A stretch of 64,000 bases of DNA from JAFDXJ01 sp038257845 (GCA_038257845.1 JBBSQL010000010.1:16398-80397); one strand, 5' to 3'; shown: positions 1-8,584, numbered from the stretch's first letter. Program-made: numbers and translations. The notes: generated from the letters alone by a model not told the origin.

Positions 1-576
1 TGAGTAGTTCCTTCCAGTGATTTTTTCAATAACTAAACCCAGAAAAAAAGGCCCACTGCTATAGTTAAATCCTTCCCCTGGTTTAAAAAATAGGGGCATT
101 TGTTTCTGTGCGTCAAGCATTTTTTCATCAGTGTTGTTTCTGAAAAAATAGGAAGTTGGCTCATCCCAGTCATCTCTTAAACCGGATGTGTGATTCATTA
201 ACTGCTCCAGAGTAATATCTCTCCATGTTAAGGGCAGATTAGATAAATATTTTGAAAGCAAATCATGAACAGAAAGTTTTCCGTCTTCTTGCAATAATAA
301 AATTGCGGCACAGGTAATTTGCTTTGTCATTGAGGCAATTTCAAAAACAGTATTATCTGTTACCGGAATATTATATTCAATATTTGAAACTCCATAACTA
401 GATTTCTTTATTACCTGACCATTTTTAATGACTGCTAAAGTTAATCCCGGGATATGCTTTTCATCCATATGTTTTGATATGACCGAATCAATCAGCTGAT
501 TAGGAATTGACTTTTGTGAGTATGCTGTACTGAATGAAGCGATTAGGATGCAAAAGAGGAAAATGAAATATTTCAC
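1..576 (-). CDS. Serine hydrolase of the beta-lactamase/class C family (partial, 3' end outside window)
   Basis: The first 192 residues of a secreted serine hydrolase are visible; the reading frame runs off the left edge. It opens with a signal-peptide-like hydrophobic stretch ending at AYS-Q (residues about 5-21). The nucleophile motif S-x-x-K is SMTK at residues 82-85, and a YSS motif at 172-174 matches the second catalytic motif (YxN-like) of the beta-lactamase/penicillin-binding-protein fold (PF00144). Members are peptidases, esterases or beta-lactamases, and the substrate cannot be told from this part. No ATG lies in frame near the N terminus, so I take the GTG at 576. The gene follows an attC-like hairpin by about 50 bp and seems to be the last visible cassette of the array. 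Confidence 0.8.
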   Translation of the reverse strand, partial: MKYFIFLFCILIASFSTAYSQKSIPNQLIDSVISKHMDEKHIPGLTLAVIKNGQVIKKSSYGVSNIEYNIPVTDNTVFEIASMTKQITCAAILLLQEDGKLSVHDLLSKYLSNLPLTWRDITLEQLMNHTSGLRDDWDEPTSYFFRNNTDEKMLDAQKQMPLFFKPGEGFNYSSGPFFLGLVIEKITGRNYS

Positions 577-625
577 TTGCGTTAAAACGATTAATTTTTT
601 AATAAACGACTGTTACTAAAGCTTT

Positions 626-830
626 GCAGCCAACGTCCACGGCTTGCTGCTGTGCTGGCATTTTATAATGTCGAGCCGGTAACTGAAGCCGATTAAAATT
701 AATAATGTTGAAGATAACAACAAATGCTCAAATGAATTCCGTCCGCCGGATAATAGCTGATAGTACCTAAATGCTCATTGTTATTCCGTCGCCCCAGCAT
801 AGTAGCAAACCGAATGTTGTGCGTTCGTGC
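626..830. repeat. attC-like cassette hairpin site S1
   Basis: Inverted arms at 641-658 (GGCTTGCTGCTGTGCTGG) and 794-811 (CCAGCATAGTAGCAAACC) pair at 15 of 18 positions, and the mismatches are G-T or C-A. Outside them lie short core boxes: GCAGCCAAC at 626-634 and GTTGTGCG at 816-823. The second is repeated in inverted orientation on the far side of the neighbouring gene (1754-1761). The loop of about 135 bp contains degenerate GCCGG(T)AAC motifs shared with the other sites. The layout resembles an integron attC site, but the core boxes do not fit the strict consensus. Confidence 0.6.
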
Positions 831-840
831 TTCATCTTAA

Positions 841-1710
841 TCATTTTAAATGATATTCCTTTTCCAAAAATTGTATGATTGCTGGAATCCTATTTTGTAA
901 ATTTATCATCTGTCCTATATAATTTTTAATAACATCCCTTTTGAATTTTGCAAGATTAGCATATTCCTTAATTAATTTGCTGTCATTAGAAAGCAGTTCG
1001 AATTTTTTGGTTGAGGTTAAGATTAAATTTGATTGGTCAAGCCCGAAAACAAGTTCGCTGTCAAATATTTTGACAGAAACATCAAGAAGTTTTTGTCCAG
1101 AAAAATCCACTCCTTCTCCCTGCTTTTCAATCCTCTCGGAAAAGGCCTCATAACTAAGAATGCTGTCAGCTACTTCTCTTTTCCTGATTAACCGTAGGCC
1201 TCCAGCGTTCTTCAATTGCGAAATCGTTCCTTTTGCAAAATACATTCTATAAAGAATAAGGGCATGCTTTTCTTTCAAGTAATACAAGGTTCTTGTGCTA
1301 CTGTCAGTATACGGGGTGTGATAAATATTTTGTAAGAGACTGTCAAATCCAGAAACCTGTTGTTTATTAAAATTAATAATCCTTTCGAATCGAATGCTAT
1401 CATTTTTCAAATCATCTACCATTGATTCAATATATTGCTTCTCTTTGTTGTGTTCAACTACATGCTCCAATTGATACTCTGCCAAAAAACCGCAGAACAC
1501 GGCAAGGAATAACATTAAAAATTCCCATAAGTATGATTTCCAGTTTTTCTTTCCTTCGTGATGTGCATGATGATGTACTTCCATATTTTCAGTTACTTGA
1601 TTCGGGTTAAAAGTCTCTGAGTCAGCAGTAGGAGTAATTTCGTCAGTGGGATTTTCCGATTGAGTATTTGTCGAATTATTTAAATGTTCCTCGTCTGTAT
1701 TGTCTGTCAT
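841..1710 (-). CDS. Conserved Bacteroidota single-pass membrane protein of unknown function
   Basis: A 289-residue protein with a charged, disordered N terminus, a His-rich stretch (EVHHHAHHEG, about residues 44-53) and one strong transmembrane helix (about 60-80, WEFLMLFLAVFCGFLAEY). A long helical, probably extracytoplasmic or coiled-coil-like segment rich in Lys, Glu and Leu follows. I have seen this N-terminal pattern in unnamed Bacteroidota proteins, but no function is known to me. The gene is a self-contained unit: attC-like site S1 begins 11 bp past its stop and site S0 lies about 40 bp upstream. The boxes GTTGTGCG (816-823) and CGCACAAC (1754-1761) flank it as an inverted pair. The start is the ATG at 1710. 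Confidence 0.7.
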   Translation of the reverse strand: MTDNTDEEHLNNSTNTQSENPTDEITPTADSETFNPNQVTENMEVHHHAHHEGKKNWKSYLWEFLMLFLAVFCGFLAEYQLEHVVEHNKEKQYIESMVDDLKNDSIRFERIINFNKQQVSGFDSLLQNIYHTPYTDSSTRTLYYLKEKHALILYRMYFAKGTISQLKNAGGLRLIRKREVADSILSYEAFSERIEKQGEGVDFSGQKLLDVSVKIFDSELVFGLDQSNLILTSTKKFELLSNDSKLIKEYANLAKFKRDVIKNYIGQMINLQNRIPAIIQFLEKEYHLK

Positions 1711-1747
1711 TTAGTTTTGGTTCTTAAATTTATTAGAGTGTTCAATC

Positions 1748-1848
1748 GCATGACGCACAACACTCAGAAAAGTATCCGCAAAGCCCCCTAAAAAAGTCCC
1801 ACAATAAAAATAGTTTACGGGGCTTTGCGGTATACTTTTGCGTTGACC
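1748..1848. repeat. attC-like cassette hairpin site S0 (compact form)
   Basis: Arms AAAAGTATCCGCAAAGCCCC (about 1768-1787) and GGGGCTTTGCGGTATACTTT (about 1819-1838) are complementary except for one extra base, comparable to the extrahelical bases of attC hairpins. Core boxes flank them: CGCACAAC at 1754-1761, paired with 816-823 across the 289-residue protein gene, and GTTGACC at 1842-1848, paired with GGTTCAAC at 4274-4281 across the IS91-type unit. The loop is only about 30 nt, much shorter than in S1-S4. Confidence 0.6.
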
Positions 1849-2113
1849 GATGTCGCCGTAAGGTTTGCTATTGGGAACAAAGTATCAACTGGTCCTTTTC
1901 TTCGTAATTGATTTTTAAATTAAGATTCAGTTTCCAAAACACTTTTTGATCATTATCTGATGTCGTCTTGTGTTTTGCTACTTTAAAAGTAGTAATTATA
2001 TTTTTCATTTAATAGTTTTTTGCATCATTTTTTTATTTCAATGATATATTTTTCCTGCTACGTCTTTAAAACGTTACCATTTTTTGGCTGTAAAAATGAA
2101 CGCTCTATAAATT

Positions 2114-3280
2114 TTATCCATCATCTGCCTGTTTCCAGGGATAAAATACTTTTATCATTTGCAATGTTTTTTTTTTACAACATGGGCATTGCTCCATATC
2201 AATACCAAACTGTTCGAGCATGCGGATCTGCAAAGGGATTTTTATTAATCCTTTGTGCAAGGGCAGCTTCATTTTTTTTAGTACGTCATTAATACGCTGA
2301 TGTCGATTCCTGTTTGCCAGGTAGCCGTAGGTTCTAATTTTACAGAATCTTTCCGGTAAGATGTGTTGCTCAAAACGGCGGATAAATTCACTACTGGCAA
2401 GAGTCATTTGCTTTTGCTTATTTTCATCTGCGTAGTCTTTGTAGTTAAACGTTACGGTGCCCTGTTCATTATTAATACTACTGATTCTGTGATTGCTTAT
2501 GGCCACCTTGTGGGTGTATCTTCCAAGGTATTCAATCACCGCATGAGGGCCGCCAAACGGTGCTTTGGCATACACTACCCAATCTTTTTGATAAAGCAAA
2601 TTAAAGAGTTGTTTGCTGTCTGTATTTTCGGGTAATACCACTTCTCCTTTTGCAATCATTTCTTGTAATGCCTGTAAAAATTTTGCCCTGTAAACAATGC
2701 TCATGGCTTTCACCGGAAACAAAAAAAGATATGTATTTTTCTTTGCTCCTTTCCATTCATTATCTGTTGTTATTCCGCCACCGCTTACAATGCAATGGAT
2801 GTGGGGATGGAAACTCAACTGCTGTCCCCAGGTGTGCAGCACACTGATAATTCCGGGTGTAGCGTTAAGGTATTTTACATCTTTTGCAAAAGTGAGAAAG
2901 GTCTGCGCAGAAGCATCAAAGAGAAGTTTAAATAAAATCTTACGATGTCCCATTATTACAGCATTGAGTTCGTGCGGTAAGGTGAACACTACATGATAAT
3001 ATTTTACAGGAAGTAGTTCTTGTCTTCTTGCCTCTATCCATTCCTGCTTTTTTACTGCGCCGCAATTAGGGCAATGACGATCCCTGCAACTATGATATTG
3101 ATATTTTATATGTCCGCACTCATCATCGCTGCATTGATACACATGATAGCCTAGTGCAGAAGTGCGGCAAGTTTTTATACGCTGCAATACCTTTTGTACA
3201 TGTAAGTTTTTATTTACAGGTGGCGGATGTTTTTGCAGCAACTGTTGAATGGTTGCCCGTGGTGATGTATAAGATAACAT
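2114..3280 (-). CDS. IS91-family (HUH, Y2) transposase
   Basis: This 388-residue rolling-circle transposase has the usual IS91/IS801/ISCR layout. A Cys-rich zinc-binding N terminus carries C50, C55, C65, C70 and C73 (CRDRHCPNC). The HUH metal-binding motif HPHIH is at 158-162, followed by SGGG. The paired catalytic tyrosines are in YLGRYTHK (Y251 and Y255, YxxxY). A basic Cys-rich tail ends the protein (CPCCKKK). All key residues are intact and the length is near that of the family, so the protein could be active. It starts 6 bp after the stop of the tyrosine recombinase gene, which suggests co-transcription. Confidence 0.92.
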   Translation of the reverse strand: MLSYTSPRATIQQLLQKHPPPVNKNLHVQKVLQRIKTCRTSALGYHVYQCSDDECGHIKYQYHSCRDRHCPNCGAVKKQEWIEARRQELLPVKYYHVVFTLPHELNAVIMGHRKILFKLLFDASAQTFLTFAKDVKYLNATPGIISVLHTWGQQLSFHPHIHCIVSGGGITTDNEWKGAKKNTYLFLFPVKAMSIVYRAKFLQALQEMIAKGEVVLPENTDSKQLFNLLYQKDWVVYAKAPFGGPHAVIEYLGRYTHKVAISNHRISSINNEQGTVTFNYKDYADENKQKQMTLASSEFIRRFEQHILPERFCKIRTYGYLANRNRHQRINDVLKKMKLPLHKGLIKIPLQIRMLEQFGIDMEQCPCCKKKTLQMIKVFYPWKQADDG

Positions 3281-3286
3281 GTTTCC

Positions 3287-4153
3287 TCATTTTAAACGGG
3301 CGTTAAGAATGTTGTTATCTTTTGCCAACAGTAAGGCATCATAAGGATTGGTGATCTCGTCTATACGCCGGGAGGTCAGGTGCATATATCTCATTGTAGT
3401 TTGAAGATTATTATGGCCCAGCAGTTCTTTAATTGTAAAGAGATCTGTTCCGTTATCTAAAAGATGGGTGGCAAAACTATGGCGTATGGTATGTATCGTA
3501 TAGTTCTTGCTTTCAAGGCCCACTTTTATTAATGCTTTTTGCATCAGGTGTTGTATAGAGCGCACACTGTATCTTTTGCCGGGCCTGAACCCATTGAAGA
3601 GATATTCTTTGGGTTTATAAATAAGATAGTAAGCTCTCAGTTCCAGCAATACCTGTTGCGACATAATCGTATAGCGGTCTTTAGCTCCTTTGCCCTGAAC
3701 TACTTTGATGCGCATATTCTTTGAATCAATATCCGCTATTTTGCAATTAGCTATTTCACTTACCCGCATACCGGTAGAGTACAGCAACATCAGAATAGTG
3801 CGATGCTTAATATTTTGCACACCATCAATCAACTTCATGATTTCTTCTGTTGACATTACTGAAGGAAGCGTAGTGGAAGGCCGGGGATAAATAATGGTAG
3901 GAATTACATAAGGGCGCTTTGCTACATGGCGCATAAAGAAGGAAATACTTTGGGCAGCCATTTTACATTTTACCCGGCTGCAGCCAAGCGTTTTACTGAG
4001 GTACAGCAAATAGCCCATAAGCATATCTTCTGTAAAATCCATCGGATCAACATGGGGATAATACACAAAAATAAAACGAAGTTCTGCCAGGTAATTACGA
4101 ATGGTGAGAGGACTGTAATGGCCAATAGATAAATACTGATTAGCTTTTTCCAA
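3287..4153 (-). CDS. XerC/XerD-like tyrosine recombinase paired with the IS91-type transposase
   Basis: A site-specific tyrosine recombinase with an N-terminal SAM-like core-binding domain (about residues 1-85) and a complete C-terminal catalytic set: R130 (GMRVSE), K155, H221 and R224 (HTIRHSFATH), H247 (LGHNN) and Y256 (RYMHLT). The insertion that marks integron IntI integrases between the K and HxxR blocks is missing. The only in-frame start is a weak TTG at 4153. An ATG at 4193-4191 lies just upstream, followed by a run of nine A; losing one A would join it in frame and give an N terminus MEKKSLSPQAVAALEKANQ typical of the family. The true gene may therefore start at 4193 with a frameshift. 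It lies 6 bp before the transposase gene. Confidence 0.88.
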   Translation of the reverse strand: MEKANQYLSIGHYSPLTIRNYLAELRFIFVYYPHVDPMDFTEDMLMGYLLYLSKTLGCSRVKCKMAAQSISFFMRHVAKRPYVIPTIIYPRPSTTLPSVMSTEEIMKLIDGVQNIKHRTILMLLYSTGMRVSEIANCKIADIDSKNMRIKVVQGKGAKDRYTIMSQQVLLELRAYYLIYKPKEYLFNGFRPGKRYSVRSIQHLMQKALIKVGLESKNYTIHTIRHSFATHLLDNGTDLFTIKELLGHNNLQTTMRYMHLTSRRIDEITNPYDALLLAKDNNILNARLK

Positions 4154-4252
4154 TGCCGCAACGGCTTGCGGACTTAATGATTTTTTTTTCCATGACTTAA
4201 TAGTTTTATTAGATTAAAAAATAAACTACAAGTTAGGAAAGAATCCAAACTC

Positions 4253-4270
4253 ATCGCCTGGATAGGCGAT
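4253..4270. repeat. Perfect 7-bp hairpin at the upstream end of the IS91-like unit
   Basis: ATCGCCT GGAT AGGCGAT forms a perfect stem with a 4-nt loop, between the putative recombinase start and the cassette core box at 4274. It may mark the terminal end of the IS91-like element or belong to the cassette boundary. Confidence 0.45.
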
Positions 4271-4273
4271 GTT

Positions 4274-4472
4274 GGTTCAACGTTTACGGCTTTGTGCAGG
4301 CGGGGTTTTAGAATTCCTTCTGCCCGGAACCGTTGCCAAATTTATAATAAAAAGTTCATTGTTACTACTATCGCTCAATAAAGATTTTTCAGCCCGGACT
4401 ATGGCTGAGATATGCACCAATGCTCATTGTTCGCACTTCAGCCCCGCTTGCACAAAACCGATGTTAGTGGCA
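4274..4472. repeat. attC-like cassette hairpin site S2
   Basis: Arms at 4288-4305 (GGCTTTGTGCAGGCGGGG) and 4442-4459 (CCCCGCTTGCACAAAACC) pair at 16 of 18 positions. Outer boxes are GGTTCAAC (4274-4281), which read on the minus strand as GTTGAAC fits the integron R' consensus GTTRRRY, and GTTAGTGGCA (4463-4472), repeated inverted at 5254-5263. The loop carries two copies of a GCCCGGAAC-like motif (near 4313 and 4388). Confidence 0.65.
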
Positions 4473-4479
4473 TGCCGTT

Positions 4480-5235
4480 CTAGTCTTCGTCGTCGTACTC
4501 TACCTTGTTTCTTGTCCATTGTCCACCTTTAAATTCCCGTTCTGCTTCTTCGCCGTAATCAAGGTCAAAAATTTCATTTAATGTCTTGTCTCTTAGAACC
4601 AATTCTTCTAACGCAACGATTTTAATATCTTCTGGTAATTGGTCTCCTGTCAGGAATTGCCAATCTCCGTCATTGTCATGAACTACACGCAATATTGGTT
4701 TTTGTTGCTCAATCCATTGTCTTGTTGTGAAAGTTGCAAGATTTTTTACTTCTCTAAATTTGAAATCAGCGTTTCTGTCAAGCAAAGGCTGTTTGTAAAT
4801 AAATTCTATTTCAAAACCTGTCTCCCAGGGAAATTTATCTTCTCGGTCTGTCCAAATAAGTTGAAGAGCCGGAAATTCTTTTGAGTTATAAAATTCGATG
4901 GCTGTCCCGAAATAATTATCTAAATTTCTTGCATCCACATTTATAAATTCTGCTTTACTATTTTCAAAAAGTTCATTGTAGACCTTATTTGGCTCAATTG
5001 TTTGACCGCTTTTTACAAGTTCTGCAGCATCATTAATTATTGAGTGCAAAGTCTGATTTCTTAAACCGAAGCATATTATTTCTGGATGTTTGAATTTCTG
5101 CCAAAGTCCGATGCTATATGCAAATGAAGGTAAATAGTCTGTTGCTTCAATAATAATTACTGAAAGTCCAAACTTCTCAATATCGGATGCTGTTCGATTG
5201 TCGTCTCTACAGTTATGTTCTTGCTCTGTCGTCAT
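4480..5235 (-). CDS. DUF4262-domain protein
   Basis: The N-terminal half matches the DUF4262 pattern (DIEKFGLSVI, LPSFAYSIGLW, HPEIICFGL, HSIINDAAELVKSGQ), a cytoplasmic domain of unknown function found in scattered accessory genes. The C-terminal half is acidic and ends in a Glu/Asp-rich tail; it lacks any motif I recognise. I take the ATG at 5235 as start; a GTG eight codons upstream (5259) falls within the flanking core box and is less likely. The gene is bracketed by an inverted 10-bp pair, TGCCACTAAC (5254-5263) and GTTAGTGGCA (4463-4472), with hairpin S2 right after its stop, which makes it a cassette-like unit. Confidence 0.75.
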   Translation of the reverse strand: MTTEQEHNCRDDNRTASDIEKFGLSVIIIEATDYLPSFAYSIGLWQKFKHPEIICFGLRNQTLHSIINDAAELVKSGQTIEPNKVYNELFENSKAEFINVDARNLDNYFGTAIEFYNSKEFPALQLIWTDREDKFPWETGFEIEFIYKQPLLDRNADFKFREVKNLATFTTRQWIEQQKPILRVVHDNDGDWQFLTGDQLPEDIKIVALEELVLRDKTLNEIFDLDYGEEAEREFKGGQWTRNKVEYDDED

Positions 5236-5253
5236 AAGGTGTTGCGGTTCGGT

Positions 5254-5453
5254 TGCCACTAACGTTAGGGCTTGGCGATGGGCTGGAAATTTATAATGTC
5301 AAGCCCGGAACTGTTGCTCAATAGAATTACTAAAGATGAAGATAACAACAAAAGCTGATTACAGAATGTCAAGCTGGAACTACTGCTGATATTGGTTTGT
5401 AGCCGATTGCTCTTCCGTCAGCCAGCCTATTGCCAAACCCCATGTAAGCTGCC
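5254..5453. repeat. attC-like cassette hairpin site S3
   Basis: Arms at 5268-5286 (GGGCTTGGCGATGGGCTGG) and 5422-5440 (CCAGCCTATTGCCAAACCC) pair at 16 of 19 positions; the rest are G-T or C-A. Outer boxes are TGCCACTAAC (5254-5263), matching 4463-4472, and GTAAGCTGCC (5444-5453), matching 6789-6798. The loop of about 135 bp has two AAGC(C)CGGAACT motifs (near 5303 and 5373). The stop of the next gene is 3 bp away. Confidence 0.65.
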
Positions 5454-5456
5454 GTT

Positions 5457-6749
5457 TTACTTCTTTGAACTGAATTTTCTTGTGTCTTCATAACTGTCAT
5501 ATTTAATTTCAGCCTTAATTTGTTTTGATAATACTTTAGTGTCCATTAATATTTTTACTATGTCGTGTCGGTGTATGCCGCAAGTTAATTTTTCATAAAC
5601 AGCTTCTAATGGTTCTTTGCATTCTTTTGCCTTGTTAGCCTTATAAATATTTATGAAGCCATAAACGATTGCATGAATATCATCTTCGTTTTTACAGTTC
5701 CTTGCAATAGTTGTCAATAATTTGCTATCACCTTTTTTATAATTAGAAACCAATAAGTCTAAATAATCGGAAGGTACTTTTGTTTTTCTTAAAATTTCAA
5801 TAGCAAATTCACGAATGTCGTTGCCCGAAAAATGTTTTAATGCACCTGCTGCATATTCAACAAGCCTGTCATTCTTTTCATTCTTACTCTTTACAATTTC
5901 TAAAATAGGAGAATATTGATATGGATATTTTATTCTGTCAAAAATGCGCATATACTTCTCCCGTTTTTGTCTATTTGTTTCCTTTAAGAAATCGTCAGCA
6001 AGTTTTTTAATGTCCTTCTTTGTTAGTCGCTGTGCTTCAAAAGGATGAATTGGAACTCTTCTTTTTTCATCATTTATTCTTTCTTTTACGGTTTCATAAT
6101 TAATACTAACAACTGGCCTTTGATAATTTTCTCTACCATCTTCCGTTCGCTTAACGTTGTCAAGATAAAATTTAATAAAGTGATTTTCTTTACTTGCTTC
6201 TTCAAGTTCCTGCATAGCATTTATTGAAGAATTATCCGTTTGGAAGTGTTGAATAATACTGCTGTCTTGCCAATCTTCTATATTTCTTTCTAATGATTTT
6301 CCAATTGTCGTTGCAATATATTTTAATCCGGCTAAGCCATCAAGTTCGATTATTGAAGCATAGCCACACCAATCAGAGCCGTCAATTATTTTTCTAAAGA
6401 AGCGTTTATAAATTGCTTTCTTTGCTTCGACGTCACCATTTTTTGCAAAAATTGTTGCCAGTTCAAAAAGTTGAACTAAAGCCCATGTGTCTTTTTGTTC
6501 GGTGGCAAGTCCCTGAAGAATTGCATTGCGAATTTTGTCTTGCTTTGCCGAAAGTGAAATGAGTTGTGAAATATATAAAGCTCTACTTCCTTCTGATTGT
6601 CCATCGTAGGCGTAATTCTTTAAAGAGGCTTTAATAATGTCAGCAGTAAAGTCAACCGTTGGGTTGCTCTTAATAATTAGATGAGCTTCACCCGTGCCTC
6701 GTCTTATTGAACTTTTAAATCTTTGTTTGATTATTTTATTATCAGGCAT
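5457..6749 (-). CDS. Large alpha-helical (HEAT-like) protein of unknown function in a cassette
   Basis: A 430-residue soluble protein with no signal peptide or membrane helix. The sequence is predicted to be almost all helix with degenerate repeat-like segments (ALKHFSGNDIREFAIEILRKTK, and similar Leu/Ile/Ala-spaced helices), which suggests an ARM/HEAT-type scaffold. It is rich in Lys and Glu. I do not recognise a family or catalytic motif. It is flanked by its own inverted pair GGCAGCTTAC (6789-6798) and GTAAGCTGCC (5444-5453), with hairpin S3 immediately after the stop. Cargo of this kind is often anti-phage or stress related, but nothing in the sequence shows that here. Confidence 0.65.
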   Translation of the reverse strand: MPDNKIIKQRFKSSIRRGTGEAHLIIKSNPTVDFTADIIKASLKNYAYDGQSEGSRALYISQLISLSAKQDKIRNAILQGLATEQKDTWALVQLFELATIFAKNGDVEAKKAIYKRFFRKIIDGSDWCGYASIIELDGLAGLKYIATTIGKSLERNIEDWQDSSIIQHFQTDNSSINAMQELEEASKENHFIKFYLDNVKRTEDGRENYQRPVVSINYETVKERINDEKRRVPIHPFEAQRLTKKDIKKLADDFLKETNRQKREKYMRIFDRIKYPYQYSPILEIVKSKNEKNDRLVEYAAGALKHFSGNDIREFAIEILRKTKVPSDYLDLLVSNYKKGDSKLLTTIARNCKNEDDIHAIVYGFINIYKANKAKECKEPLEAVYEKLTCGIHRHDIVKILMDTKVLSKQIKAEIKYDSYEDTRKFSSKK

Positions 6750-6788
6750 TTATTGTATCCCGTTGAAGTTTGAGTTGTCACAACTAAT

Positions 6789-6850
6789 GGCAGCTTACGT
6801 TTACGCATTGGCGATGGCTTGGGCATTCAAAGAATTTTCAGCCGGAACAC
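6789..6850. repeat. attC-like site S4, left half (split by an IS110-family insertion)
   Basis: The arm GCATTGGCGATGGCTTGGGC (6805-6824) pairs at 18 of 20 positions with 8649-8668, 1.8 kb away. The outer box GGCAGCTTAC (6789-6798) pairs with 5444-5453 across the helical-protein gene. A loop motif CAGCCGGAAC follows near 6840. Together with the right half it would form one hairpin site if the insertion sequence were removed. Confidence 0.6.
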
Positions 6851-7015
6851 CAATATGAAATTTTCATAAAATCCCGGGCTAACTTTGATCAAAGATACAA
6901 TGTTTTACAAGTCCTGCTTTAGAATGGTGCATAAAAGCCCCTCCGGAACACTGGCAAAATTGTATAAATGAAGGAGCATTTTTTGTTGGCAACTTCAGTT
7001 GGAAAATCAATTGGT

Positions 7016-7049
7016 GATCCCGTCCCGATAGTTATCGGGATCGGGAATC
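7016..7049 (+). ncRNA. Stable hairpin in the IS110 upstream region, candidate part of a bridge RNA
   Basis: CCCGATA-GT-TATCGGG (7024-7039) is a perfect inverted repeat, and the flanks GATCCCG and CGGGAATC extend the stem with a bulge. It lies about 80 bp before the transposase start, in the stretch where IS110 elements encode their targeting RNA. Transcription and guide loops are inferred only. An alternative is a genomic REP-like palindrome. Confidence 0.3.
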
Positions 7050-7129
7050 CCGTATGAAACAATATTTCAGCTAAGAGATACAATTTAGGACATTGTTTCT
7101 ATTTTATTTTTTAACCTAAAATTTTAAAC

Positions 7130-8503
7130 ATGGAAAAGAAAACAAAAAGTGCTGGCACAGTTTCTATGAGTGTCGTCAATGCCCACGCCGCTGGTATTGA
7201 TGTAGGCTCCAGGGAACATTATGTTGCTATCGGTCAGCAGCCCCAAGACGTAAGTAAATTTGGTGTTTACAGCAAAGACAATGCGAAATTGGTTCTTTTT
7301 TTACAGCAACAGAATATTGCCACTGTAGCTATGGAAAGCACCGGCACCTATTGGCAACCCTTATTTGCCTGCATACAAGCAGCCGGTATAGAAGTAGTGC
7401 TGAGCAATAATTATATTAAAGATCCTGAAAAGAAAACAGATGCAAAAGATGCCCGCTGGCTACAGCGCTTGCATACGCTGGGTCTTTTGAAGACATCTTT
7501 TATACCTGCAGTACAAATAGAGCAGATACGCACTTATCACCGCCACCGCAGCAGCCTGGTGGCGCAGGCCGCCACGTGTATACAAAAAATGCAGAAGGCT
7601 TTGCGGCTGATGAATATCCGGCTGGATATTGCTCTTAACGATATTACTGGCGTAAGTGGTATGGCTATTCTGCAGGCCATAGTAGCAGGGCAGAGAGATG
7701 GAAAAGCGCTGTCATTGATAGTGGATAACAGAGTAAGAAAAAGTAAAGATGAAATAGCAGATGCACTACAAGGACAATGGAAAGAAGAGCAATTGTACAT
7801 CTTAAAAGATGAACTGGAAAGTTACCAGCATTATCAAAAAAGGATGGCCAGTTGTGACAAAGAAATAGAAGTTCTTCTAAAGCAAATAACGGCCGGTATG
7901 GCAACGAAAAACACCAGTCAGGTAGCGGCAATAAAAAAAGTGCCGGGGAAAAACCGAAAGCAAAAAAACGGTGCTGCTTATGATGTATCCAAACTGAGCA
8001 TGGAATATTTTGGGGTTGATCTATTGGAAATAGAAGGAGTAGGAGAAGCAACAGTAATGACATTTATAGCCGAGGTGGGAAGCGATATAATAAAGTTCCC
8101 CGGCAAAAAAAACTTTACAAGTTGGTTACGATTATCGCCCAATAATAAAATAACGGGCGGCAAAGTATTTAGCAGCCGTACACCGAAAGGGAAAAATATT
8201 CTCTCAAATGCTTTCCGCCTTGCAGCCAATACAATTGCACAACGAAAAGATGGTGTATTAAAAAAAATATTCAGCCGCATTGCATTTAAAAAAGGAAGAG
8301 CTGCGGCCATTACCGCGCTGGCCAGAAGGCTGGCAGAAATATTTTGGATAATGACGGTAAAGAAAGTTTCCTACAAAGCACAAAATGAAAAAGAATATGA
8401 AGAAAAAACAAAAAACAATGTCATCAAAAACATACAGCACAAAATGAGAAGGCTGAATTTAACCGCTGAAGATATAGGAATGAAAGGCTTTGTAGCAGGA
8501 TAG
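7130..8503 (+). CDS. IS110-family transposase (DEDD, Transposase_20)
   Basis: A 457-residue DEDD-type recombinase. The N-terminal RuvC-like domain has the acidic residues D24 (AGIDVGSREHY), E69 (AMESTGTYW), D104 and D107 (KTDAKDARW). The C-terminal Transposase_20 domain contains IEGVGEATVMTFIAEVG and the region GGKVFSSRTPKG, whose Ser348 or Ser349 is the likely nucleophile. The gene appears intact. IS110 enzymes join a donor junction to a target chosen by a bridge RNA encoded in the element. This copy lies inside the loop of an attC-like hairpin, reminiscent of the IS1111-attC group known to target integron attC sites. Confidence 0.93.
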   Translation: MEKKTKSAGTVSMSVVNAHAAGIDVGSREHYVAIGQQPQDVSKFGVYSKDNAKLVLFLQQQNIATVAMESTGTYWQPLFACIQAAGIEVVLSNNYIKDPEKKTDAKDARWLQRLHTLGLLKTSFIPAVQIEQIRTYHRHRSSLVAQAATCIQKMQKALRLMNIRLDIALNDITGVSGMAILQAIVAGQRDGKALSLIVDNRVRKSKDEIADALQGQWKEEQLYILKDELESYQHYQKRMASCDKEIEVLLKQITAGMATKNTSQVAAIKKVPGKNRKQKNGAAYDVSKLSMEYFGVDLLEIEGVGEATVMTFIAEVGSDIIKFPGKKNFTSWLRLSPNNKITGGKVFSSRTPKGKNILSNAFRLAANTIAQRKDGVLKKIFSRIAFKKGRAAAITALARRLAEIFWIMTVKKVSYKAQNEKEYEEKTKNNVIKNIQHKMRRLNLTAEDIGMKGFVAG

Positions 8504-8584
8504 GGATTTACTAATTCTATTTAGTTAGATGAAACAAAAGTACAGTAAACGAACAAATAGTTGAGATTAAGATTCATAGCTCAT

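Larger units (their letters stand above)
1879..4270 (-). mobile_element. IS91-like element: Y2 transposase plus tyrosine recombinase (ends approximate)
   Basis: The unit holds an intact HUH/Y2 transposase gene and an upstream tyrosine recombinase gene separated by 6 bp. It reads leftwards, so the replication origin end (oriIS) should be near 1880 and the terminal end near 4270. A perfect hairpin ATCGCCT-GGAT-AGGCGAT (4253-4270) lies at the upstream end. The tetranucleotide GAAC (1875-1878) lies beside the putative origin end, and IS91 relatives use such tetranucleotide targets. I could not define the ends exactly. The whole unit sits between paired cassette-like core boxes at 4274-4281 and 1842-1848. 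Confidence 0.55.
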
